Shown: positions 45,144 to 53,893 of the stretch, piece after piece
How the letters are laid out: the number at the start of each line of letters is the position of its first letter
How positions within the stretch are numbered: the stretch's first letter is position 1
Assembly (NCBI RefSeq): GCF_965279545.1
Contig: NZ_OZ257250.1
Coordinates: 1,240,001 to 1,304,000 of the forward strand
Direction of reading: 5' to 3'
Length of the DNA: 64,000 bases
From: Methylibium sp965279545
GTDB taxonomy: Bacteria > Pseudomonadota > Gammaproteobacteria > Burkholderiales > Burkholderiaceae_C
The notes under the pieces: generated by a model
The model's input: the letters and a program-made list of their open reading frames with translations, nothing else
What the model was told of the DNA's origin: nothing
Databases searched by the model: none
Made by a program: the position numbers and the translations under genes

Positions 45144-47204
45144 TCAGGCGGTGGCGCTCAGCGCCTCGATGGCTTCACCCAGTTCCAGCCAGCGGGTCTC
45201 GAAGGTCTCGATCTGCTCGCTGAGCAGCTTCAGTCGCTTGCCGCGCTCGGCGCGTTCGGCCGCACTCAAAGACGGGTCGGCCAGGCTGGCCGCCAGCGTA
45301 TCGCGCTCCGGTACCGCAGTGGCCAGCCGCGCCTCGAGCTTGCCGAACTCCGCCTTCAGCGGTCGGGCCTGCTCGGCCGCCCGCTGGCGCGCCTGGGCCT
45401 GCGCCTTGCGGTCCTCGCGACGGTCCACGGGCTCGTCGGCCTTCGATGGCTTCGCGGGGGCTTCGACCAAGGCGGGCGCCGCCACCGCGCCCCGCGCCGC
45501 CTGGGCATAGGCGCGCGCCTGCTCGCGCGACTGCTCCAGCAGCCAGCGCTGGTAGTCGTCGAGGTCGCCGTCGAACTCGCGCACACCGCCGGCGGTGACG
45601 AGCCAGAACTCGTCGCAGACCTCGCGCAGCAGCGCGCGGTCGTGGCTGACCAGCATGACCGTGCCCTCGAACTCGTTGAGCGCCATCGACAGCGCCTCGC
45701 GCGTGGTGAGGTCGAGGTGGTTGGTCGGTTCGTCGAGCAGCAGCAGGTTGGGGCGCTGCCAGACGATCATCGCCAGCACCAGGCGCGCCTTCTCGCCGCC
45801 GCTGAGCGAGCCGACGGGCTGGTGGACCATGTCGCCGGTGAAGCGGAACTGGCCCAGGAAATTGCGCAATTCCTGCTCGCGCGCGCCCGGCGAGACCTGC
45901 TTGGCCAGCCGGATCATGTGCTCCATCGGGCCGCTGTCGGGCGTCAGCACGTCCATCTCCTGCTGCGCGAAATAGCCGATCGCCAGGCCCTTGCCCTCGG
46001 TGACGCTGCCGCCCAGCGCCGGCAGCGCGCGCGCCAGCGTCTTCACCAGCGTCGACTTGCCCTGGCCGTTGGCGCCGAGGATGCCGATGCGCTGGCCCGG
46101 CATGACCGAGCGGTTGATGTCGCGCACGATCACGATCGGCCGGCCGCCAGCCTCTGCGGCTCCGGCGCCGGGCCGCCCCAGGCCGGAGCCGCCCCCCGCG
46201 GGGGGTGCGTCGCCGACTTCGGCGACCGGGGGCGCCATGTAGCCGCATTCCATGTCGCGCATCGCGAGCATCGGGTTGGGCAAGTTCTCGGGTTCGCGGA
46301 ACTCGAAGCTGAAGTCGGCCGAGGTCAGCACCGGCGCGATCTTCTCCATGCGCTCCAGCGCCTTCACGCGGCTCTGCGCCTGCTTGGCCTTGCTGGCCTT
46401 GGCCTTGAAGCGGTCGATGAAGCGCTGCAGCTGCGCCACCTTGTCCTGCTGGCGGCCGAACGCGGCCTGCTGCTGGCTCATGCGCTCGGCGCGCATCATC
46501 TCGAAGGCGCTGTAGTTGCCGCCGTAGCGCATGAGCTGGGCTTCGTCGAGGTGGACTGTGACCTTGGTGATGGCGTCGAGGAACTCGCGGTCGTGGCTGA
46601 TGACCAGCATCGTGCCCTCGTAACGCTGCAGCCAGGCCTCCAGCCAGACCAGGGCGTCGAGGTCGAGGTGGTTGGTGGGTTCGTCGAGCAGCAGCAGGTC
46701 GCTCGGGCACATCAGCGCGCGCGCGAGCTGCAGCCGCATGCGCCAGCCGCCGGAGAAGCTGTTGACCGGCGCGTCGAGCTGCGCGCTCTTGAAGCCCAGG
46801 CCCAGCATCAGCGCCTGGGCACGCGGCGAGGCGTCGAAGGCGCCGACCTCGGCCAGCAGGCCGTGCGCCTCGCCGATGGCATTGCCGTCGTCGGCCGCCT
46901 CGGCGGCGGCCAGCGCGGCCTGCGCCTCCATCAGGCGGGTGTCGCCTTCCAGCACGAAGGCGGTGGCCGGCTGGTCGGTCTCTGGCATGTTCTGCGCCAC
47001 CTCGGCCATGCGCCAGCGCGGCGGGATCGAGAAGTCGCCGGCGTCGGCCTGCAGCCGGTGGGTCAGCAAGGCGAACAGCGAGGACTTGCCGGCGCCGTTG
47101 CGGCCGACCAGGCCGACCTTCTCGCCGGGGTTCAGCGTGAGGCTGGTGGCTTGCAGCACGATCTTCGGGCCGCGGCGCAGGGTGAGATTCTTGAGAACGA
47201 TCAT
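45144..47204 (-). CDS. ABC-F family ATPase (YheS-like) with an in-frame insert
   Basis: Ribosome-associated ABC-F ATPase, 686 aa with two ATPase domains. First: Walker A GRNGAGKSS (34-42), signature FSGGWRMRLQLARAL (150-164), Walker B LLLLDEPTNHLD (170-181). Second: Walker A GANGQGKST (377-385), SLSGGEKARLVLAM, LLLLDEPTNHLD and VSHDRALL. The linker KAKASKAKQAQSRVKALERMEKI matches YheS. Residues about 323-356, between GY and IVIVRDINRSV, are a Gly/Ala/Pro-rich insert absent from typical members; its DNA (46141-46236) forms three palindromes. It ends in a coiled-coil tail. It overlaps prmB by 4 bases. Confidence 0.93.
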   Translation of the reverse strand: MIVLKNLTLRRGPKIVLQATSLTLNPGEKVGLVGRNGAGKSSLFALLTHRLQADAGDFSIPPRWRMAEVAQNMPETDQPATAFVLEGDTRLMEAQAALAAAEAADDGNAIGEAHGLLAEVGAFDASPRAQALMLGLGFKSAQLDAPVNSFSGGWRMRLQLARALMCPSDLLLLDEPTNHLDLDALVWLEAWLQRYEGTMLVISHDREFLDAITKVTVHLDEAQLMRYGGNYSAFEMMRAERMSQQQAAFGRQQDKVAQLQRFIDRFKAKASKAKQAQSRVKALERMEKIAPVLTSADFSFEFREPENLPNPMLAMRDMECGYMAPPVAEVGDAPPAGGGSGLGRPGAGAAEAGGRPIVIVRDINRSVMPGQRIGILGANGQGKSTLVKTLARALPALGGSVTEGKGLAIGYFAQQEMDVLTPDSGPMEHMIRLAKQVSPGAREQELRNFLGQFRFTGDMVHQPVGSLSGGEKARLVLAMIVWQRPNLLLLDEPTNHLDLTTREALSMALNEFEGTVMLVSHDRALLREVCDEFWLVTAGGVREFDGDLDDYQRWLLEQSREQARAYAQAARGAVAAPALVEAPAKPSKADEPVDRREDRKAQAQARQRAAEQARPLKAEFGKLEARLATAVPERDTLAASLADPSLSAAERAERGKRLKLLSEQIETFETRWLELGEAIEALSATA
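46141..46236. repeat. Palindromic, REP/MITE-like insert inside the ABC-F gene
   Basis: Three adjacent self-complementary units in frame within the coding sequence: GGCTCCGGC (46158-46166) with GCCGGAGCC (46182-46190); the 14-bp perfect palindrome CCCCCCGCGGGGGG (46192-46205); and GTCGCCGA (46209-46216) with TCGGCGAC (46219-46226). They code the anomalous Gly/Ala/Pro-rich residues 323-356. I saw no second copy in this window, so repeat status rests on structure and on interruption of a conserved domain. Confidence 0.55.
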
Positions 47205-48064
47205 TGCAGGAGGGACGCTAGTGTCAACAGCAGCACCTGGTCGTGGCCGGCGCTGGTCTCGAGCCAGACGGCTTCGAGGGTGGGGAAGGCGTGCCCGAAG
47301 TGATCACGCTCGTTGCCGATCTCGAGCACCAGCACGGCATCCTCGGTCATGTGCCGCGGCGCGTCTTGCAGCAGCTTGCGCACGAAGTCCATGCCGTCGA
47401 CGCCGCCGGCCAGCGCCAGCGCGGGCTCGGCCTGGTACTCGGCCGGCAGGGCCGCCATCGCGCCGGCATTGACATAGGGCGGGTTGCACAGGATCAGGTC
47501 GTAGGGCCCGCGCACCTGCTCCAGGCCGTCGGAGCGCAGCAGCGTGATGCGCTCGCCGAGGCGGTGCCGGTCGACATTGATCTTCGCCACCTCGAGCGCG
47601 TCCCCGCAGAGGTCGCTGCCGTCGACCTGCACCTCGGGCCAGGCCATCGCCGCCAGCACCGCGAGGCTGCCGTTGCCGGTGCACAGGTCGAGCACGCGGC
47701 GCGTGTGGGGTGCCAGCCAGGGGTCGATGCTGCCATCGGCCAGCAGTTCGGCGATGAAGCTGCGCGGCACGATGGTCCGCTCGTCGACATAGAAGGCCAC
47801 GCCCTGCAGCCAGGCCTGCTTGGTCAGGTAGGCGGCCGGCAGGCGTTGGCGGATGCGCCGGTCGATCAGCGCGTCGACCACCAGCCGCTCGCTGGCGGAG
47901 ACCGCTCGCTCGGCGTGCTCGTCGAGCCCGTCCAGCGGCAGGTCCAATGCCCATTGCACCAGCCAGGCGGCCTCGTCGAAGGCATTGCCCGTGCCATGCC
48001 CAAACGAAACGCCCGCTCCTTGCAAGCGGGCGGCGTGGGTTTCGATCAGCTCGATCAGCGTCAT
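47201..48064 (-). CDS. prmB: 50S ribosomal protein L3 glutamine methyltransferase
   Basis: SAM-dependent N5-glutamine methyltransferase of the PrmB/HemK family, 287 aa. SAM-binding motif I LDLCTGNGSLA at residues 125-135, substrate-binding NPPY at 194-197 and FYVDERTIVPRSFIAELL upstream, the PrmB-type signature that separates it from PrmC. It overlaps dapE by 4 bases upstream and the ABC-F gene by 4 bases downstream (both ATGA), so all three are translationally coupled. Confidence 0.93.
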   Translation of the reverse strand: MTLIELIETHAARLQGAGVSFGHGTGNAFDEAAWLVQWALDLPLDGLDEHAERAVSASERLVVDALIDRRIRQRLPAAYLTKQAWLQGVAFYVDERTIVPRSFIAELLADGSIDPWLAPHTRRVLDLCTGNGSLAVLAAMAWPEVQVDGSDLCGDALEVAKINVDRHRLGERITLLRSDGLEQVRGPYDLILCNPPYVNAGAMAALPAEYQAEPALALAGGVDGMDFVRKLLQDAPRHMTEDAVLVLEIGNERDHFGHAFPTLEAVWLETSAGHDQVLLLTLASLLQ

Positions 48065-49221
48065 GCGACCAGGCGCTCCAGCGTCTTGCGGTAGATCCCG
48101 GTCAGCGGCTCGATGTCGGCCACGGCGACATGCTCGTCGATCTGGTGGATGCTGGCGTTCACCGGCCCGCACTCGACCACCTGCGGGCAGATCGTCGCGA
48201 TGAAGCGGCCGTCCGAGGTGCCGCCGGTGGTCGACAGCTCCGTGCTGCGGCCGGTCACCTCGCGGATCGCATCGCTCAGCGCCACCGTCAGGCTGCCGGC
48301 CCGGGTCAGGAAGGGCCGCCCGCCGAGCGTCCAGTCCAGCGCGTACTCGAGGCCATGGCGGTCGAGCAGGGCGGCGAGGCGCTGCTGCAGCGACTCGGGC
48401 GTCGATTCGGTCGAGAAGCGGAAATTGAAATCGACCACCGCCTCGCCGGGGATCACGTTGCTCGCGCCGGTGCCGGCGTGCAGGCTCGATACCTGCCAAC
48501 TGGTCGGCGGGAAGTGCTCGTTGCCGCTGTCCCACTGAACCTGCGCCAGTTCGGCCAGCGCCGGGGCCAGCAGGTGGATCGGGTTCTTCGCGAGGTGGGG
48601 GTAGGCGATGTGGCCCTGCACACCCCTGACGACGAGCCGGCCCGACAGCGAGCCGCGGCGGCCGTTCTTGATCATGTCGCCGACTGCCTGCACCGAGGTC
48701 GGCTCGCCGATGATGCAGGCGTCGAGCCGCTGGCCGCGCTGCTGCAGCCAGCGCACCACCTGGGTCGTGCCATCGAGCGCCGGACCTTCCTCGTCGCTCG
48801 TGATCAGCAGTGCGATCGAGCCTTGGTGCCGCGGATGGGCGGCCACGAAGGCCTCGATCGCGACCACCATGCAGGCGATCGAGGTCTTCATGTCGGCCGC
48901 GCCGCGACCATAGAGCCGGCCGTCGCGGTGAGTCGGCACGAAGGGATCGCTGGTCCATCGGTCGAGCGGGCCGGTGGGCACGACGTCGGTGTGGCCGGCA
49001 AAGGCGAGCGTGAAGCCGCCGTCGGCGCTGCCGCGCCGGATGGCCCACAGGTTGGTGACTCGAAAGTCCGCCGGGCCGCTCGCGATCGTGTGGCAGTCGA
49101 AGCCCAGCGCTGCGAGCCGCTGCCCGATCAGCGCCTGGCAACCGGCATCTTCGGGTGTGACGGAACGGCGCGCGATCAGCTGCTCGGCCAGGGCCAGCGC
49201 CTTCGGGGGCAGGGCACTCAT
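48061..49221 (-). CDS. dapE: Succinyl-diaminopimelate desuccinylase
   Basis: Dizinc M20 hydrolase that releases LL-diaminopimelate from its N-succinyl form in lysine and peptidoglycan synthesis, 386 aa. Metal ligands and catalytic residues are visible: H77 in AGHTDVV with D79, D110 in GRGAADMK, and the E144-E145 pair in TSDEEGPA. Later ligands lie in GEPTS (Glu) and the late NASIHQIDEH (His). ATG at 49221; a pilU gene separates it from dapD. Overlaps prmB by 4 bases. Confidence 0.96.
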   Translation of the reverse strand: MSALPPKALALAEQLIARRSVTPEDAGCQALIGQRLAALGFDCHTIASGPADFRVTNLWAIRRGSADGGFTLAFAGHTDVVPTGPLDRWTSDPFVPTHRDGRLYGRGAADMKTSIACMVVAIEAFVAAHPRHQGSIALLITSDEEGPALDGTTQVVRWLQQRGQRLDACIIGEPTSVQAVGDMIKNGRRGSLSGRLVVRGVQGHIAYPHLAKNPIHLLAPALAELAQVQWDSGNEHFPPTSWQVSSLHAGTGASNVIPGEAVVDFNFRFSTESTPESLQQRLAALLDRHGLEYALDWTLGGRPFLTRAGSLTVALSDAIREVTGRSTELSTTGGTSDGRFIATICPQVVECGPVNASIHQIDEHVAVADIEPLTGIYRKTLERLVA

Positions 49222-49234
49222 CCGCGAGCGCGAC

Positions 49235-50413
49235 TCACTGCGCGCCGAAGGTCGTGCGGCGCTCGTCGTGCCGCACGTCCAGCGTGATGTCGGTGAAGGA
49301 CGGGCCTTCGTCCTTTTCTTCCTTCTTCGGGATCAGCTTGGACTGCGAGGGGCTGTCGTTCTGCAAGCGCCACATCAGGTTGGTCGGCGAATCGGCAAAG
49401 CTCAGCCCTTCGTCGCGGGTGATGACGCCGTCGTTGATCAGGCGGGCGAGCTCCTGCTCGAAGGTCTGCGAGCCTTCGGCGAGCGACTGCTCCATGGCCC
49501 CCTTGACGCCGGCGAAATCGCCCTGCGCCATCAGGTCGGCGACCAGCTTGGTGTTCAGCAGCACCTCGACCGCCGGCACCCGGCCGCCCAGGGTCGAGCG
49601 GACCAGCCGCTGCGAGACCACCGCCTTCAGCGCCGAGGACAGGTCGCCCAGCAAGGCCGGTCGCGCCTCGGGCGTGTAGAAGCTCAGGATGCGGCCCAGC
49701 GCGTGGTAGCTGTTGTTCGCATGCAGCGTCGACACCACCAGGTGTCCCGACAGCGCGTAGGAGATCGCCGCTGTCATCGTCTCGCGGTCGCGGATTTCGC
49801 CGATCAGGATGCAGTCCGGGGCCTGGCGCAGCGCGTTCTTCAGGCCGATCTGCAGCGACTGCGTGTCGCGCCCGACCTCGCGCTGGTTGACGATCGCCTT
49901 CTTGTTGGTGAACAGGAACTCGATCGGGTCTTCGATGGTCAGGATGTGGCCGGCGAGGTTGCGGTTGCGGTGCTCCAGCATCGCTGCGAGCGTGGTGCTC
50001 TTGCCGGTGCCGGTGGCACCGGCCAGCAGGATCAGGCCGCGCTTCTCGAGGATCAGCGTGTTCAGGATCGGGGGCAGCTTCAGCGAATCGAGCGTCGGGA
50101 TCTCGACCGGAATGCAGCGGAACACGGCAGCGAGCGAGCCGCGCTGGCGAAAGGCGCTGAGCCGGAAGCTGCCGACCCCCGGAAGGCCGATGCCCATGTT
50201 CAGTTCGCCGAGCTCCTCGAGCTCCTCGAGCTGCTTGGGGGTGAGCAGTTCGGCCAGCAGCTGGCGCGGCTGTTCGGGCGTGAGCGACTGGTCGGACAGC
50301 TGCAGCAACTGGCCGTTGATCTTGATCTGGATCGGCGCGTTGGCCGTGAGATAGACGTCCGAGGCCCGCTTCTCGGCCATCATCCGCAACACCCGCTCCA
50401 TGTTCCCGCTCAT
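49235..50413 (-). CDS. pilU: Type IV pilus retraction ATPase, PilU/PilT family
   Basis: Hexameric retraction motor ATPase, 392 aa. Walker A is GATGTGKST at residues 132-140; it is followed by TIEDPIEFLF (Asp box), RQAPDCILIGEIRDRETM (Walker B) and the His box STLHANNS. The long C-terminus after about residue 345 (QNDSPSQSKLIPKKEEKDEGP) fits PilU rather than PilT. It lies between dapD and dapE on the same strand; PilU accessory motor role is family knowledge. No other pilus gene is in the window. Confidence 0.92.
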   Translation of the reverse strand: MSGNMERVLRMMAEKRASDVYLTANAPIQIKINGQLLQLSDQSLTPEQPRQLLAELLTPKQLEELEELGELNMGIGLPGVGSFRLSAFRQRGSLAAVFRCIPVEIPTLDSLKLPPILNTLILEKRGLILLAGATGTGKSTTLAAMLEHRNRNLAGHILTIEDPIEFLFTNKKAIVNQREVGRDTQSLQIGLKNALRQAPDCILIGEIRDRETMTAAISYALSGHLVVSTLHANNSYHALGRILSFYTPEARPALLGDLSSALKAVVSQRLVRSTLGGRVPAVEVLLNTKLVADLMAQGDFAGVKGAMEQSLAEGSQTFEQELARLINDGVITRDEGLSFADSPTNLMWRLQNDSPSQSKLIPKKEEKDEGPSFTDITLDVRHDERRTTFGAQ

Positions 50414-50463
50414 CGCACCGACCCTTCGCGTTGGTTGCTCTTGTCGCTGCGTCCGGCAGCCGC

Positions 50464-51291
<828 letters not shown>

Positions 51292-51296
51292 GGAGG

Positions 51297-52499
51297 TCAG
51301 CTGGACTGGAGGAAGGAAACGATGCGTTCAGCGGCTTCGACGCATTCGTCGACACCGGCCACGAGCGCCATGCGGATGCGGCCTTGGCCAGGGTTCACCC
51401 CCCGCGATTCGCGGGCCAGGTAACTGCCGGGCAACACCGTGACATTGTATTGAGCGAGCAGCTCACGGGCGAAGCGGGTGTCGCTGCCACCGCACGCCGC
51501 CGCCGGCAACCGGGCCCACAGGTAGAAACCTGCGTCGGGCAGTGCCACGTCCAGCACGGCGGCGAGCATCGGGGTCACCCGCTCGAACTTCTGGCGATAG
51601 AGGGCGCGATTCGCCTCGACATGGGCCTCGTCGCCCCAGGCGGCCATGCTGGCGCGCTGCACCGCGGGGCCCATCGCGGCGCCATGGTAGGTCCGGTAGA
51701 GCAGGAAGGCCTTCAGGATCTCGGCGTCGCCGGCCACGAAGCCCGAGCGCAGGCCGGGCACGTTGCTGCGCTTGGACAGGCTGGTGAATGCGATCAGGCG
51801 CCGGAAGTCGCCACGCCCCAGCGCCTGGGCCGCCTGCAAGCTGCCGAGCGGCGGTTCGTTGCGGAAATAGATCTCCGAGTAGCACTCGTCGGACGCGATC
51901 ACGAAGCCGTGGCGATCGGACAGCTCGAACAGCCGCTGCCATTCGTCGAGCGGCATCACCGCACCGGTCGGGTTGCCCGGCGAGCAGACGTAGAGCAGCT
52001 GTGTGCGGGACCACGTGGCCTCGTCGATGGCCGACCAGTCGATCGCGAAATTGCGTGCCGGGTCGCTGTTGGCGAACACGGTGCTCGCGCCGGCCAGCAG
52101 CGCTGCGCCTTCGTAGATCTGATAGAACGGATTCGGACAGACCACCGTGGCATCGGGCCGGCTGCCATCGACGACGGTCTGCGCCAGCGCGAACAGCGCC
52201 TCACGGGAGCCGTTCACCGGCAGCAACTGCGTCGCCGGATCGAGCGTCACACCGTAGCGCCGCCGCACCCAGGCCGCGCAGGCCTCGCGCAGCGCCGGCT
52301 CGCCGGCCGTGGCCGGGTAGCTGGCCAGGCCGTCCAGCGCGGCGGTGAGCGCCTCGCGGATGAACGAGGGGGTCGGGTGCTTGGGCTCGCCGATGCCCAG
52401 GCTGATGGGCCGCAGGGCCGGGTTCGGCGTCGCGCCGCGGGTCAGTTCACGCAGCCGCTCGAAGGGATAGGGTTGCAGGCGCGACAGCAAGGGGTTCAT
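51297..52499 (-). CDS. dapC: N-succinyldiaminopimelate aminotransferase
   Basis: PLP-dependent class I aminotransferase for the third step of the succinylase branch, 400 aa. Signature parts: LPVNGSREALFAL, the glycine/Asn region YVCSPGNPTGAVMPL, ASDECYSEIYF, and the Schiff-base lysine in SLSKRSNVPGLRSG. Dap operon context (dapC-dapD-pilU-dapE) favours DapC over other class I transaminases. First gene of the operon; its promoter lies in the 83-bp gap with ohrR, within which the palindrome at 52541-52575 sits. Confidence 0.94.
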   Translation of the reverse strand: MNPLLSRLQPYPFERLRELTRGATPNPALRPISLGIGEPKHPTPSFIREALTAALDGLASYPATAGEPALREACAAWVRRRYGVTLDPATQLLPVNGSREALFALAQTVVDGSRPDATVVCPNPFYQIYEGAALLAGASTVFANSDPARNFAIDWSAIDEATWSRTQLLYVCSPGNPTGAVMPLDEWQRLFELSDRHGFVIASDECYSEIYFRNEPPLGSLQAAQALGRGDFRRLIAFTSLSKRSNVPGLRSGFVAGDAEILKAFLLYRTYHGAAMGPAVQRASMAAWGDEAHVEANRALYRQKFERVTPMLAAVLDVALPDAGFYLWARLPAAACGGSDTRFARELLAQYNVTVLPGSYLARESRGVNPGQGRIRMALVAGVDECVEAAERIVSFLQSS

Positions 52500-52540
52500 G
52501 GCGCCGGATTATCCCTGGGGCCCCGAGCCTGAGTGCCTTG

Positions 52541-52575
52541 TTGGTTTGTGTGCAAAATGCTTGCAGACAAACCAA
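52541..52575. promoter_or_regulatory. Palindrome between dapC and ohrR, candidate OhrR operator
   Basis: A 35-bp near-perfect palindrome: TTGGTTTGTGTGCAA (52541-52555) and TTGCAGACAAACCAA (52561-52575) around AATGC, with 14 of 15 arm positions complementary. It lies 7 bases before the ohrR ATG and 41 bases before dapC, so it can control ohrR and possibly dapC. OhrR proteins bind such dyads and release on oxidation of the sensing cysteine; binding here is inferred from position. Confidence 0.6.
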
Positions 52576-52582
52576 GCTTCGC

Positions 52583-53062
52583 ATGAGCCAACCGCGCCGA
52601 TCCCTCACGCCCGTCCCGGCCGATGCCTCGGACCTGGCCCTCGACAGCCAGCTCTGCTTCGCGCTGTATTCCACGTCGCTGGCCATGACCAAGGTGTACC
52701 GGCCGCTGCTCGCACGCATCGGCCTGACCTACCCGCAGTACGTCGTGCTGCTCGCGCTGTGGGAATGCGACGGCCTCAACATCGGCGAGCTCGGCGAGCG
52801 CGTCTCGCTCGACTCGGGCACCCTGACGCCCTTGCTCAAGCGCATGCAGGCGCTGGGCCTGATCGAGCGCACCCGCAGCGCCGCCGACGAACGCCAGGTG
52901 CTGATCACGCTGACCCGCTCGGGCCGCGACCTGAGCCACGCCGCCACCGCCATCCACGAACAGGTGGCGTGCGCGACGGCCTGCTCCAACCGTGAAATCC
53001 AAGCGCTCACGCAAGCCTTGCAGGACCTGCGCCTGGCGTTGCTGGCGCACGCCGATGGCTGA
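52583..53062 (+). CDS. ohrR: MarR-family organic hydroperoxide regulator, 2-Cys OhrR type
   Basis: Winged-helix MarR repressor, 159 aa. The peroxide-sensing cysteine is C25 in QLCFALYSTS, the OhrR signature, and C130 and C134 near the C-terminus (EQVACATACSN) match the resolving C127 and C131 of the Xanthomonas 2-Cys OhrR. C62 is an extra one. The DNA-binding part SLDSGTLTPLLKRMQALGLIERTRS is standard. I start at ATG 52583. No ohr gene lies next to it in the window; targets may be elsewhere, or dapC across the gap. Confidence 0.9.
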   Translation: MSQPRRSLTPVPADASDLALDSQLCFALYSTSLAMTKVYRPLLARIGLTYPQYVVLLALWECDGLNIGELGERVSLDSGTLTPLLKRMQALGLIERTRSAADERQVLITLTRSGRDLSHAATAIHEQVACATACSNREIQALTQALQDLRLALLAHADG

Positions 53063-53221
53063 CCACCGGCGCTGCCGCGCTCACAGGAATCGGAACCCGT
53101 GTTTTGACCAGAAACCCGACGTCACCCACAAGCCGCCTTCGGCGGCGTCAGGTCCGTCATCCCCGACGATGGGGGCTGCCGCGCACCCTGCACACCCCGG
53201 GGCCGGTGGGGCGCCCGGCGG
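53063..53221. other. Convergent gap with small GC hairpins
   Basis: 159 bp between ohrR and queF, both reading towards it. It contains the hairpin GCCGCC-TTC-GGCGGC (53132-53146) and other GC-rich inverted pieces. None is followed by a T-run. I see no gene. Confidence 0.4.
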
Positions 53222-53707
53222 CTAGCCCGGCAGGCCGGTCTCGCCGGCGTGCTGCGGCAGCGTCACCACCGGCTGTGGCTTCCAGCCCTTCTTGCGATGC
53301 TCGGCCACCACGTTGGTGTAGATGCCGCCGCGCACATACCACCGGGCCGTGATGCGGGCGAAACGCGGCGCGGTCACCGCGACGATCTTGCTCAGGATGT
53401 CGTTGGTGACCTTCTCGTGGAAGGCACCCTCGCTGCGGAAGCTCCACATGTACATCTTCAGGCTCTTCAGCTCGACGCACAGCTTGTCGGCAACGACGTC
53501 GATCGTGAAGTGCGCGAAGTCGGGCTGCCCGGTCAGCGGGCACAGGCAAGTGAACTCGGGGATCTGGAACTGGATCACGTAGTCGCGCTCGGGCGCCGGG
53601 TTCGGGAACACGTGCAGTTCCTTGCTCGGCGACGTGGGCGGATTGGGCGGCATCGGGCGCTGCCGGGGCGGCGTGCGCGGGCTGGATTTCTTGGCGGTCT
53701 TGGCCAT
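53222..53707 (-). CDS. queF: NADPH-dependent 7-cyano-7-deazaguanine reductase
   Basis: Reduces preQ0 to preQ1 in queuosine biosynthesis, 161 aa, the short unimodular type like Bacillus QueF. The family motif EFTCLCPLTGQPDFA holds the nucleophile C56 and the proton-donor D63; an extra C54 sits next to it. ESKSLK-equivalent is ELKSLKMYMWSFR with the substrate-binding Glu. The first 30 residues are an unusual Lys/Pro-rich extension (KTAKKSSPRTPPRQRP). ATG at 53707. No preQ1 riboswitch seen upstream. Confidence 0.94.
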   Translation of the reverse strand: MAKTAKKSSPRTPPRQRPMPPNPPTSPSKELHVFPNPAPERDYVIQFQIPEFTCLCPLTGQPDFAHFTIDVVADKLCVELKSLKMYMWSFRSEGAFHEKVTNDILSKIVAVTAPRFARITARWYVRGGIYTNVVAEHRKKGWKPQPVVTLPQHAGETGLPG

Positions 53708-53770
53708 GGTTCGACGCCGCTGCACATCCCGCGCAGTCGACGTTTGCTTGCAGTTCAGGGGAGGGCCCGA

Positions 53771-53779
53771 TGCTATCAT
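53771..53779 (+). promoter_or_regulatory. Possible extended -10 promoter for smc
   Basis: TGCTATCAT has the TGn extension and a TATCAT -10 hexamer, in the 186-bp divergent gap between queF and smc. TTGCAG (53748-53753) is a poor -35 at a long 20-bp spacing. Transcription would begin near 53786, giving a leader of about 108 bases that contains the hairpin at 53796-53811. Confidence 0.4.
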
Positions 53780-53795
53780 CCCGAGCACTCTCGAG

Positions 53796-53811
53796 CCGGC
53801 GTCAACGCCGG
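53796..53811 (+). terminator. Leader hairpin with short T-run before smc, possible attenuator
   Basis: Stem CCGGCGT (53796-53802) and ACGCCGG (53805-53811) followed by TTTCTCATT. It resembles a weak intrinsic terminator placed in the untranslated leader of smc, about 83 bases before the ATG. It could also end a short transcript from the -10 at 53774-53779. Confidence 0.35.
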
Positions 53812-53893
53812 TTTCTCATTACAAATCAACGAGTTAGCGGCGCGGCCCGGGGCAATGCAGACGCCCGGCGCGGCGCCCTGCGAACCGCCCGCG

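Noticed and set aside
46192..46205. The 14-bp palindrome read as a protein-binding operator
   Set aside because: It lies deep in a coding sequence and belongs to the hairpin cluster, so a repeat-element origin fits better.
53222..53893. preQ1 riboswitch ahead of queF
   Set aside because: The 186 bases upstream show no preQ1 aptamer-like A-rich tail with a loop; only a general promoter and hairpin for smc.
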